From Runella sp. (lineage in GTDB: Bacteria; Bacteroidota; Bacteroidia; Cytophagales; Spirosomataceae): a DNA stretch of 64,000 nucleotides. How positions within the stretch are numbered: position 1 is the stretch's first letter; the number at the start of each line of letters is the position of its first letter. The notes beneath the pieces were generated by a model. That model had not been told where the DNA came from. It worked only from the letters and a program-made list of their open reading frames with translations, and did no database searches. Positions 57,237 through 64,000 of the stretch are shown one piece after another. The stretch covers positions 39,111-103,110 of the forward strand of contig JALQYJ010000030.1 in assembly GCA_023254175.1 (NCBI GenBank), given 5' to 3'. The position numbers and the translations under genes were made by a program.

Positions 57237-57277
57237 AACAGAGTTGTAAATCGGATGCTAAAAACGCAAAAATTTCG

Positions 57278-57310
57278 TTTAAGTAACTAAAAATAATTAC
57301 GCTATTTTTG
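57278..57310 (+). promoter_or_regulatory. Bacteroidota-type promoter of the thioredoxin-like gene
   Basis: TTTA (57278-57281), 21-nt spacer and an exact -7 match TATTTTTG (57303-57310) to the consensus TAnnTTTG, ending 24 bp before the ATG at 57335. The -33 element deviates by one base (TTTA for TTTG). Confidence 0.45.
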
Positions 57311-57334
57311 GAATTACAAAAAAATTAAACAATC

Positions 57335-58753
57335 ATGAGAATTACGAGTACACTTTTCTTTCTTCTTCTCGGTGTTTTTTACCAAGCAACTGCTCAAGGC
57401 AACTATCGAATTGAAGGACAAGTAAAGGAGTTTAAAAGTGGCGATTGTATCTTGGCCAGCTACTACGGAACCCAGATTTATGCCAAAGACACGGCCCAAA
57501 TTGATGCAACAGGAAAGTTTGTTTTTTCGGGTGACAAACCTCTTCTGGGTGGCGTTTACGAAATCGTTTTTCCAGACCGCAAAAACCTTTTTCGTTTATT
57601 AATCACTGATGATCAAAGATTTAGCTTCCAATGTGATACCACTGACTTGATTGGAAGTGCCAAGATTACTGGTAGTCGCGACAACGAACTTTTTTACCAA
57701 TTTCAAAAGTTCATGCGGGAAAAAGAATTGCAATACAAACAGTTGAAAGACAAAAAAGTAGCAGAAAGCGATAAACGTTATAAGGAGCTTCAAGACCAAC
57801 GAAAAGCATTTTATGATAAATTTATGTTGGACAACGGTGATAGCTTTACTGTAAAGCTATTTAAAACTTCTGCTGAACCTGAAATCCCACCTGCTCCCAA
57901 AAAAGCAGATGGAAAAATAGATTCTTTGTGGATATTTAATTATTACAAAGCACACTTTTGGGATAGTTTTGATTTTACCGACGAAAGAATGCTTCAGACC
58001 CCTTTTCTGGAACAAAAGCTAAAACGGTACTTCCAAGACCTAACCATCCAATCGGAAGATTCTATCAACAAAGAAGCAGATTATGTGGTAGGAAAAGCCA
58101 TTGCAGGTAATAAAAAAGACCTTATTGCTTACTGTATTTGGTTTATTACGAATCAGTACGAAAATGCCAAAGTAGTGGGTACTGAGGGGGTTTTTGTGCA
58201 CATGGCCGAAAAATACTACTTCACAGGCATCATGCCCGTTTCAGATACCAGTACGATTAAGAATATAAGAGAACGAGTAAAAGTATTAAAGCCACTGTTA
58301 GTCAATAAAATCATTCCCGACATTGGTATTATGAGTTACCGTGCCGCCGACCGCCTCGAATACATTCACGGCATAAAAGCCGACTATCAAGTGGTCTTTT
58401 TCTATTCACCGACCTGCGGCCACTGCCGCGAATCTGCGCCTAAATTGAAAACATTACAAGAAAAGCTTTATACGCAAGGAGTTGAGATTATGACGATTTC
58501 CGTAGATGGCAGCGAAGACGAATGGCGTAAGTTTATCAAAGAATTTAAGCTAGAAAACCTTACTAATGGTTATGGCCTAGTGGCTTCCCGGCAAGTTGTG
58601 TATCGCTCCGACTACGATGTATTTTCGACGCCCACAATTTATATACTAGACAAGTCTAAAAAAATCATTGCTCGGCGTCTCGGCGTCGAAGACATTGAAC
58701 CTTTCTTAAACGTCTACAAGCGACAATTAGCCCAAGAGCAAAAAAAGCAATAG
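57335..58753 (+). CDS. Secreted TlpA/ResA-type thioredoxin-like protein with DUF4369 domain
   Basis: The 472-aa protein has a signal peptide (FFLLLGVFYQATAQ). A DUF4369-like beta domain follows (about 24-120, YRIEGQVKEFKSGDCILASY). Next come a charged helical region and a DUF5106-like middle (KAHFWDSFDFTDERMLQTPF), then a C-terminal thioredoxin domain (about 335-465). The active-site motif is C361-G-H-C364 in FFYSPTCGHCRESAPKL, with the cis-Pro in FSTPTIYIL. Likely role: a periplasmic disulphide reductase. A decayed tandem copy follows 62 bp downstream. Confidence 0.88.
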   Translation: MRITSTLFFLLLGVFYQATAQGNYRIEGQVKEFKSGDCILASYYGTQIYAKDTAQIDATGKFVFSGDKPLLGGVYEIVFPDRKNLFRLLITDDQRFSFQCDTTDLIGSAKITGSRDNELFYQFQKFMREKELQYKQLKDKKVAESDKRYKELQDQRKAFYDKFMLDNGDSFTVKLFKTSAEPEIPPAPKKADGKIDSLWIFNYYKAHFWDSFDFTDERMLQTPFLEQKLKRYFQDLTIQSEDSINKEADYVVGKAIAGNKKDLIAYCIWFITNQYENAKVVGTEGVFVHMAEKYYFTGIMPVSDTSTIKNIRERVKVLKPLLVNKIIPDIGIMSYRAADRLEYIHGIKADYQVVFFYSPTCGHCRESAPKLKTLQEKLYTQGVEIMTISVDGSEDEWRKFIKEFKLENLTNGYGLVASRQVVYRSDYDVFSTPTIYILDKSKKIIARRLGVEDIEPFLNVYKRQLAQEQKKQ

Positions 58754-58762
58754 TTCATTTCA

Positions 58763-58795
58763 ACATCCCGAAAGTTTTAAACTTTCGGGATGTTT
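58763..58795 (+). terminator. Inverted repeat after the thioredoxin-like gene
   Basis: A 14-bp perfect stem (acatcccgaaagtt / aactttcgggatgt) with a 2-nt loop lies 10 bp after the stop codon. The following T run is short (gtttgccctt), so the repeat may be only a moderate terminator. Confidence 0.65.
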
Positions 58796-58815
58796 GCCCT
58801 TGTAACTCCCTACCT

Positions 58816-59747
58816 ATGCAAAGAATCGGTTTACTTTTATTTGCTTACTTTCTACTCAGCTACAGTTGGGCTCAAACTGGCTATAAAATTGAAGGAACTA
58901 TCAAAGGTCTTAAACCGGGAGCTTACACCTTAGCCCACTATTTTGGTTTTGACCAAACTGTCACCAAAGACACCGCTTTGGTGGATAAAAAAGGCCAATT
59001 GAGCTTCACTGGCTCAAAACCTCTGCCAGAAGGGCTTTACATGGTTTTAAAACCAAACAAAAAACGTCTTTTTGATTTAATCGTTGGCTCCAACAACAGT
59101 TTACGTTTGCCAGTGATACTTCAAACATCATTGCTAATATGAAAATAGATGGCTCGATAGACAACCAGCTTTTTTTCAAGTGCCAGCAATGAAATTGCTT
59201 TGCCTACGCCCCCTAAACGCCCCGACGGTCGTCCCGATTCGGCCTGGTTATTTCAGTATTATCGTACTCATTTTTGGGACAATTTTGACTTTAGCGATGA
59301 GCGGCTCGTACGAACCCCAATACCCTAGGAGGAGATGCCGTGTTTGTCTATTTAGCCGAAAAATATTATGTGGGTGGAATTATGCCCATTACCGATTCAA
59401 GCACGGTTCAAAACATTCGAAATCGAGTTAGTATCATAAAACCATTGCTTGTAGGAAAACCAATGCCTCCTCTTGCACTCTCCGATACCCTCAAAACCAT
59501 TTTTAAACTTTCGGATATCCAGTCGAAGTACACTGTGGTATTTTTCTACGACCCGGCTTGCGGTCATTGTAGGCAATCAACCCCCGATTTGAAAAAGTTT
59601 TATGACAAAAACAAAGCCCTTGCCAAGGTGTTAGCCGTTTCTGTAACGGGCTCCCCTGATAAGTCGAACAACTCGATAGTTTTCTTGACTTTTGCGAAGA
59701 GCGCGAAAAGCTTTCCAAAAAGTAAAATCAGTTTTTTAGCCCATTAG
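58816..59747 (+). pseudogene. Decayed tandem duplicate of the thioredoxin-like gene
   Basis: Pieces of the upstream gene recur in the same order but in different frames: signal peptide and DUF4369 domain (MQRIGLLLFAYFLL...GYKIEGTIKGLKPGAYTLA, 58816-59142), TFASDTSNIIANMKIDGSID, EIALPTPPKRPDGRPDSAW then FQYYRTHFWDNFDFSDERLV (about 59180-59320). The last intact part runs from about 59340 (FVYLAEKYYVGGIMPITDSS) to the thioredoxin motif ACGHC near 59568-59582 and a stop at 59747. Frame breaks lie near 59090, 59180 and 59325. About 75 residues are missing in the middle and the thioredoxin end is cut short by about 40. It is a dead copy. Confidence 0.88.
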
Positions 59748-59754
59748 TAAATAA

Positions 59755-59789
59755 GAACTCCTTGCCAAAATAGCAAGGAGTTCTTGTTT
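59755..59789. terminator. Terminator between the thioredoxin pseudogene and hisS
   Basis: An 11-bp perfect stem (gaactccttgc / gcaaggagttc) with a 7-nt loop is followed by ttgttt. It separates convergent transcripts and is oriented for the plus strand. Confidence 0.75.
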
Positions 59790-59807
59790 ACAGCACACTA
59801 AAAGCAC

Positions 59808-61160
59808 TTAGGCTAAAATTTCGGCCAAGCTTACCTTTTGTTGCTCGCCTGTTTGCATATTTTTAAGTGAATAAGTGCCCGTTTGTATTTCTTCCGAACC
59901 AATAATTAGCACATAAGGAATCCGTTTACGGTCGGCATAGTCAAATTGTTTTTTGAGTTTTGAAGCATCTGGATATAGTTCAGCATTGATACCTGCTTCG
60001 CGTAATTGACGTAGTACTGCTAGTCCATGCACCTCGGCCTCGGCATCAAAATTAGTAATCATAATTTGCGTTGCAACCGATTGATTTTCAGGAAACAACT
60101 TCAATTCGTCCATCACGTCATAAATACGGTCGACCCCAAACGAAATCCCTACCCCCGAAAGCCCAGGCATTCCAAACGTTCCTGTGAGGTTGTCATAACG
60201 ACCTCCTCCCGAAATACTTCCCATTTGCACACCAGTAGCTTTTACTTCAAAAATCGCTCCCGTGTAATAACTCAACCCACGGGCTAGGGTTATATCTAGT
60301 TCCAATTGCGGTTGTTTTAGGCCAAAATGAGCCACTTTTTGCCAAATTTCTTCCAACTCAGCCACCCCTTTTGAGCCAATTTCTGAACCTGCCAGCCAGG
60401 TTTTCAAGCGGTCAAAAATCGTCGACTGGTCGTTGGTTAAATCATAAATAGGCTGAAGTTTGGCGATAGTTTCCTCCGAAAATCCACGCGCTGCCAATTC
60501 TTCTTCTACTTTTTCTTTCCCAATTTTATCAAGTTTATCAATGGCTACGCACATGGGGCCTTCTTGGCCAGGTGCTCCTATTACCTCGGCAATCCCGCTC
60601 AAAATCTTACGGTTATTGATTTTAACTGTAAAGTTTTCCACACCCAATCCTCGCAAAACTTCGTGAATCATGGATACGATTTCGGTTTCGCACACCAAGG
60701 AGTCTGTGCCTACAACATCGGCATCGCACTGATAAAATTCGCGATAACGCCCTCTTTGTGGGCGGTCGGCACGCCATACGGGCTGAATTTGGTAACGTTT
60801 AAAAGGCATCACTAAATCACTGCGATTCATCACTACATAACGCGCAAAAGGCACCGTTAGGTCATAACGAAGACCTTTTTCAGAAACCTTGAGGGTCAAT
60901 TTTTTATATCCCTCTTGCAAATCAGAAGGAGTAACTTTTTCAATAAAATTTCCTGAATTCAAAATTTTGAACAGTAGCTGATCGCCTTCGTCACCGTATT
61001 TTCCCATCAACACCGAAAGGTTTTCGAGGGCAGGCGTTTCGAGCGGTTGGAATCCGTAACGTTGAAAAACACGACGGATGGTATCAAAAATAAAATTTCG
61101 CTTGTTCATCTGCGCGGGGCCAAAGTCGCGCGTTCCACGGGCCAAAGAAGGTTTACTCAT
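59808..61160 (-). CDS. hisS: Histidine-tRNA ligase
   Basis: The 450-aa class II aminoacyl-tRNA synthetase charges tRNA-His. Seen: N-terminal LARGTRDFGP, motif 1 region (RRVFQRYGFQPLETPALEN), motif 2 (RYQIQPVWRADRPQRGRYREFYQCDAD), the HisA/B signatures (LDITLARGLSYYTGAIFE), motif 3 GGGRYDNL...GVGISFGVDRI and the C-terminal anticodon-binding domain. The ATG at 61160 is chosen; a GTG 11 codons earlier (61193) would add an unusual leader. Confidence 0.97.
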   Translation of the reverse strand: MSKPSLARGTRDFGPAQMNKRNFIFDTIRRVFQRYGFQPLETPALENLSVLMGKYGDEGDQLLFKILNSGNFIEKVTPSDLQEGYKKLTLKVSEKGLRYDLTVPFARYVVMNRSDLVMPFKRYQIQPVWRADRPQRGRYREFYQCDADVVGTDSLVCETEIVSMIHEVLRGLGVENFTVKINNRKILSGIAEVIGAPGQEGPMCVAIDKLDKIGKEKVEEELAARGFSEETIAKLQPIYDLTNDQSTIFDRLKTWLAGSEIGSKGVAELEEIWQKVAHFGLKQPQLELDITLARGLSYYTGAIFEVKATGVQMGSISGGGRYDNLTGTFGMPGLSGVGISFGVDRIYDVMDELKLFPENQSVATQIMITNFDAEAEVHGLAVLRQLREAGINAELYPDASKLKKQFDYADRKRIPYVLIIGSEEIQTGTYSLKNMQTGEQQKVSLAEILA

Positions 61161-61364
61161 GGTATAGTCAATCGTTGATAGTCCATTGTTCACAGTTTTT
61201 TTAATTTAGCAAATGACTATGAACAATGAACTGTGGGCTTTTCTAGCCACAAAAGTAGTGGCTATACCGAAAAAAAGAGAGGAAGAGCTTACTTTTTTAA
61301 AAATGAATCCGTATTTTTGCGGCTCATTTCTCAGAAACATACAACACATTTAGATACTACGACA

Positions 61365-61514
61365 ATGGCAGTTACTAAACTTTTGCGTAAAAGTAAGCGC
61401 AACGTAATGATTCCACAAAACAAGCAAGTGTTAATGAAACAACGCAGCTGGAAACCAGAAATTAAGAGAGTGGACGTTGAAGCTATCAAGGCTGAGTTCG
61501 CCGCTAAAGCCTAA
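61365..61514 (+). CDS. Small basic protein of unknown function (49 aa)
   Basis: The ATG at 61365 (MAVTKLLRKSKRNVMIPQNK) gives a 49-residue protein with about 12 Lys/Arg and a C-terminal VDVEAIKAEFAAKA helix. An upstream in-frame start at 61233 reads through AT-rich leader and is unlikely. A TATTTTTG box (61312-61319) about 45 bp upstream could be its -7 element. Short and highly charged, it may bind RNA or ribosomes, but no family is recognised. Its last 4 bp overlap the end of the opposite-strand gene. Confidence 0.6.
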   Translation: MAVTKLLRKSKRNVMIPQNKQVLMKQRSWKPEIKRVDVEAIKAEFAAKA

Positions 61515-61867
61515 ACAATCTTGCCGCCTTGAGCGGCATTTTTCTTTTTCAGAGAAGCCTCCAACTCTTTCTGCATTTTTTTAATCTTTCGGCGCATTTC
61601 TTGACGATAATTATATTGAATACGGAAAATGATAGCCTGCCCTAAAAAACAAAGCCCAGCATTGAAAACCACAAGGCTGTAGGTTCCCATCAAAAACCAT
61701 TGACGAAACGGGGCGTTGGTGTGCTTTAAGTGACCTGCTTCGCTAAATATACAAAGGCCATACCCAATCAGAATTAAACTGAATGGTGCCAAAATCAATG
61801 ATTTTGTGCGTGAACTCATTTGTTTCACAAGTTTTTTTCCAGGCGGTTTTGAAGTTTTTGGAATCAT
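61511..61867 (-). CDS. Small membrane protein of unknown function
   Basis: The 118-aa protein has two transmembrane helices (about 24-43, SLILAPFSLILIGYGLCIFS, and 56-80, WFLMGTYSLVVFNAGLCFLG). A positively charged cytoplasmic coiled-coil-like tail follows (EMRRKIKKMQKELEASLKKK). A later ATG at residue 17 (MSSRTKS) is an alternative start. No family recognised. Confidence 0.65.
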   Translation of the reverse strand: MIPKTSKPPGKKLVKQMSSRTKSLILAPFSLILIGYGLCIFSEAGHLKHTNAPFRQWFLMGTYSLVVFNAGLCFLGQAIIFRIQYNYRQEMRRKIKKMQKELEASLKKKNAAQGGKIV

Positions 61868-61960
61868 CTTTGTTAGTGGTGTCGTTATAGGTTTTGGTTT
61901 TATGGCGAAAAGTAAAAACTTTGCAGGACTTGTAGAATAAAAAATTGATAAAATTCACGA

Positions 61961-62728
61961 ATGAAAGACGTAATTAGCTGGGTATTGCGGCACATACCGC
62001 GTAAGTATTTGCAATTGGTAAGTCATATTGGGGTTCGCGTACTGGCAATTTTTTACAGTGGAAAGGGGGTTCAATGCAGTGTATGTGACAGCGAGTTCCG
62101 AAAATTTTTGCCGTATGGACGCGCTGGACGCGACAATGCTCTTTGTCCAAACTGTTTGGCTCTTGAGCGCCACCGCCTTATGTACTTGTATTTGCAGCGA
62201 AAAACCAACTTCTTCAAAGATAACCTCAAGCTTCTCCACGTAGCTCCCGAATATTGCTTCATCGACCGCTTTGAGCGGCTTAAAAACATTGATTATATTA
62301 CTGCTGACATCGAATCCCCTTTGGCAAAAGTAAAAATGGACATTCATCAAATTCCATTTGACGCTAATACTTTCGACGTGGCATTTTGCAATCACGTTAT
62401 GGAGCACGTCGACGACGATATTAAGGCTATGTCCGAACTTCATCGCGTCCTTAAGCCTGGTGGATGGGCAATTATCCAATCTCCACAAGATTGGAGTAGA
62501 GCAACTACTTTTGAGGACTCAAGCATCACCGACCCCAAAGAGCGAGAACGCCTATTTTGGCAAGATGACCACGTTCGACTTTTTGGTCGTGACTATGGCC
62601 AACGCTTAGAGAAAGGCGGATTTAACGTGACTGAGGATCGTTTTGTAATGGATGAACTCACGCCAGAAGAAGTAAAACGATTTGCTTTGCCTGCCAGCGA
62701 AATCATTTATTTCTGTCAAAAAGTATAA
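61961..62728 (+). CDS. Class I SAM-dependent methyltransferase with N-terminal zinc ribbon
   Basis: The 255-aa protein has a Zn-ribbon-like N-terminal part (C39xxC42 and C62xxC65 in CSVCDSEF and LCPNCLALERHR). A Rossmann methyltransferase follows: SAM region LKLLHVAPEY, the acidic end ITADIESP, the FDVAFCNHVMEHVDDD motif IV, and the RVLKPGGWAIIQSP post-motif. The histidine-rich ERHRLMYLYL linker is typical of this Bacteroidota group. Substrate unknown. The gene is followed by the hairpin at 62754. Confidence 0.82.
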   Translation: MKDVISWVLRHIPRKYLQLVSHIGVRVLAIFYSGKGVQCSVCDSEFRKFLPYGRAGRDNALCPNCLALERHRLMYLYLQRKTNFFKDNLKLLHVAPEYCFIDRFERLKNIDYITADIESPLAKVKMDIHQIPFDANTFDVAFCNHVMEHVDDDIKAMSELHRVLKPGGWAIIQSPQDWSRATTFEDSSITDPKERERLFWQDDHVRLFGRDYGQRLEKGGFNVTEDRFVMDELTPEEVKRFALPASEIIYFCQKV

Positions 62729-62753
62729 CTTGGAGTACCATGACGTACTAACA

Positions 62754-62790
62754 AAAGAGCCACGGGAGAAACCTCTCGTGGCTCTTTAAC
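62754..62790. terminator. Terminator between methyltransferase and NYKR-repeat protein genes
   Basis: A 15-bp stem with one G-T wobble (aaagagccacgggag / ctctcgtggctcttt) and a 4-nt loop lies 25 bp after the stop, with A and T runs in the arms. Confidence 0.75.
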
Positions 62791-62845
62791 TATTAGAAAT
62801 ATTTCCTCTTCTAAACTCACAATAGAAAAGAAATAGTGTGGATTC

Positions 62846-63238
62846 CTATTTCGCCAAGATTTCTTTGGTAGCTTCGCTTTTTTTGTGTTTTGAAGCGTTC
62901 CTATTTTCTAAAACCGTTGGTTTAAATTGGCTTTTATAATAATTGGGCAACGCCGTCGGGTTTTGCGGGCTATTCCCAATCACTGGTGCGCTCAAAGCAA
63001 CAATTGCTTCTTGCTGAAAGCTTACACTTCCTTGACGCTTGTAATTGTGGACCGAAGTCACATTGTTATTAAGTTTTAATGGAGCCACTCGCTCCTCTAC
63101 GACAATTTCTGGCGCTACCTGCGTACTTTTTTGAGTAACTGGACGCTTATAGTTATGTGGCGAATCAATTTGAGCTAACACGGGGGTGATACTAGCTATC
63201 ACAATAGCCACGGCTACTGAACTTATGAACGATTTCAT
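62846..63238 (-). CDS. Secreted short protein with repeated NYKR-type motif
   Basis: The 130-aa protein has a signal peptide (MKSFISSVAVAIVIASITPV...LAQ; cleavage near 23). The start is the ATG at 63238; an earlier ATG at 63289 adds a charged leader unlike a signal. The mature part carries the motif HNYKR twice (28-32 in SPHNYKRPVTQ, 64-68 in SVHNYKRQGS) and a weaker third (NYYKS, 99-103). The end is Lys-rich. No family recognised. Confidence 0.6.
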   Translation of the reverse strand: MKSFISSVAVAIVIASITPVLAQIDSPHNYKRPVTQKSTQVAPEIVVEERVAPLKLNNNVTSVHNYKRQGSVSFQQEAIVALSAPVIGNSPQNPTALPNYYKSQFKPTVLENRNASKHKKSEATKEILAK

Positions 63239-63465
63239 GGTCTTAAATGCTTTTTGATTTTTGGAATACGTCTCTTTGGAAGACAGCACAAAGGTAGACC
63301 CCCTTTATTAGAGACAGATTAAGACGGTATTAGAATCGTCTTAGAATTTGCTTTTAAATTGCGTGGTGAATGATAATGAGTTATTTTAATTCACGTATTT
63401 GATGGCACATTAGCAAACATTTCTAAATTTGAGGTTTCTTCATCTTTAGAAATCACTAAAATTAC

Positions 63466-63945
63466 ATGAGATTATTTCTGATTTTCCTCCTCTTTCACCC
63501 CATTACCGACCTCTGTAAGGGTATCAGTTTGCCGCCCTATTACCAATCCAACTGTGTGCAATCGTTGGTAGTGGTTCTGCAAAAAAGCACTCAAATCACG
63601 TTTTCTAAGCAAGATTTGAAAGAGGTACACATCAATTACCCCAATGCCGAGCAACTAAAACAAGCCGACGACCCTCGTATCAAAGGAGTCGTTTATAATC
63701 TGGTACGTAGAGGTATTGCAGAGGAGATAACGCTCAATCAATTACAAGAAGGAGACATTGTACAGTTTTGGAACGAAGGATGGGGACATTGTGGCATAGC
63801 TAAAGGATGCAATTACCCCAAACGATTGCTTTGGCTCTACTCTTCCATGCCCTCCACTGATTTTGCATTGACAAGTTTTTCGTTTCCTGTCAAGTTTTAT
63901 GCGTGTCGTATCAAGGCGAAATACCTGAAAGGCCCAGCCAACTAA
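63466..63945 (+). CDS. Predicted secreted papain-like/NlpC-P60-like cysteine peptidase or amidase
   Basis: The 159-aa protein begins with a short hydrophobic segment (MRLFLIFLLFHPITDL) that may be a signal. Cysteine C30 in YYQSNCVQSLVVVL and histidine H108 in GDIVQFWNEGWGHCGIAKG have the spacing and context (GD-x-V-Q-F-W-N ... GHCG) of CHAP/NlpC-P60-type folds. A third acid is not assigned. The tail is strand-rich and ends KAKYLKGPAN. Substrate (peptidoglycan or peptide) is speculation. Confidence 0.5.
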   Translation: MRLFLIFLLFHPITDLCKGISLPPYYQSNCVQSLVVVLQKSTQITFSKQDLKEVHINYPNAEQLKQADDPRIKGVVYNLVRRGIAEEITLNQLQEGDIVQFWNEGWGHCGIAKGCNYPKRLLWLYSSMPSTDFALTSFSFPVKFYACRIKAKYLKGPAN

Positions 63946-63980
63946 AACAAGGCTAAGTAATTGTACAAAATTACTTGAGG

Positions 63981-64000
63981 CGTCACGCAGAGGCGCTAAG
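63981..64000 (-). repeat. Partial copy of the REP-like element
   Basis: The last bases of the window (cacgcagaggcgctaag) are the reverse complement, with three differences, of the arm at 45533-45551. The copy is cut by the window edge. Confidence 0.45.

Noticed and set aside
61955..62488. 177-codon minus-strand ORF opposite the methyltransferase
   Set aside because: Shadow frame; the plus strand holds zinc-ribbon and SAM motifs.

Overview
The window looks like a chromosomal segment of a Bacteroidota organism, most likely from the Cytophagales/Spirosomaceae side (Runella-, Spirosoma- or Dyadobacter-like). The basis is a SusC/SusD outer-membrane pair, a secreted esterase with a type IX secretion (T9SS) C-terminal sorting domain, DUF4369-type thioredoxins, a split nuo operon with a very short NuoG, long acidic N-terminal extensions on Rho, and start codons without clear Shine-Dalgarno sequences. 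The genus is inference. No rRNA, tRNA, CRISPR array, integrase or transposase was found. It is an ordinary chromosomal region with several gene-decay patches.

Layout. 1-2774: end of purB, then a nitrilase and a ROK repressor on the minus strand. 3129-9687: SusC, SusD and a cytochrome c/FG-GAP protein, followed by a convergent Tat-exported sugar-isomerase-like protein. 10747-14761: ybbP-like permease and ybbA-like ATPase, divergent from a tesA-like lipoprotein esterase, then a long-chain acyl-CoA synthetase. 16629-17870: a pseudogene graveyard holding a DUF2283 remnant, a lipoprotein leader and a frameshifted two-component-regulator propeller gene. 17946-21284: minus-strand operon ffh - outer-membrane protein - orphan nuoJ - LD-carboxypeptidase. 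21423-23594: T9SS-secreted acetylesterase-like protein. 23743-31805: nuoA,B,C,D,E,F,G(short),H,I,J, followed directly by anmK.

33052-41626: retropepsin/PDZ protease, tpiA, a lipoprotein, a lysine-rich histone-H1-like protein, a Tat-exported phosphocholine-type phospholipase C, and yidC. 42045-50487: rho, an RsmI-like methyltransferase, an alpha/beta hydrolase, an M23 peptidase, a fumarylacetoacetase-family protein, an unknown protein, a broken small secreted protein and a thiolase. 50902-58753: a sialidase-like/GH29 fucosidase/F5-8C fusion, a membrane glycosyltransferase, pfkA, a YdcF-like protein and a thioredoxin-like protein. 58816-59747 is a decayed tandem copy of that thioredoxin gene. 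59808-64000: hisS, a small basic protein, a membrane protein, a methyltransferase, a repeat-bearing secreted protein and a putative secreted cysteine peptidase.

How the genes work together. The nuo cluster encodes most of respiratory complex I, but NuoK/L/M/N are absent and a second nuoJ sits in the ffh operon. SusCD, the T9SS esterase and the sialidase-like/fucosidase fusion point to glycan scavenging. anmK and LD-carboxypeptidase fit peptidoglycan recycling, and the M23 peptidase fits wall remodelling. ffh and yidC serve membrane-protein insertion.

The most striking single observation is an in-frame TAG in nuoH at the conserved Tyr of the PRFRYDQLM-like motif. The rest of the protein, including its last membrane helix, continues in frame behind it with an ATG four codons later. 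I did not find a convincing entirely new multi-gene system.
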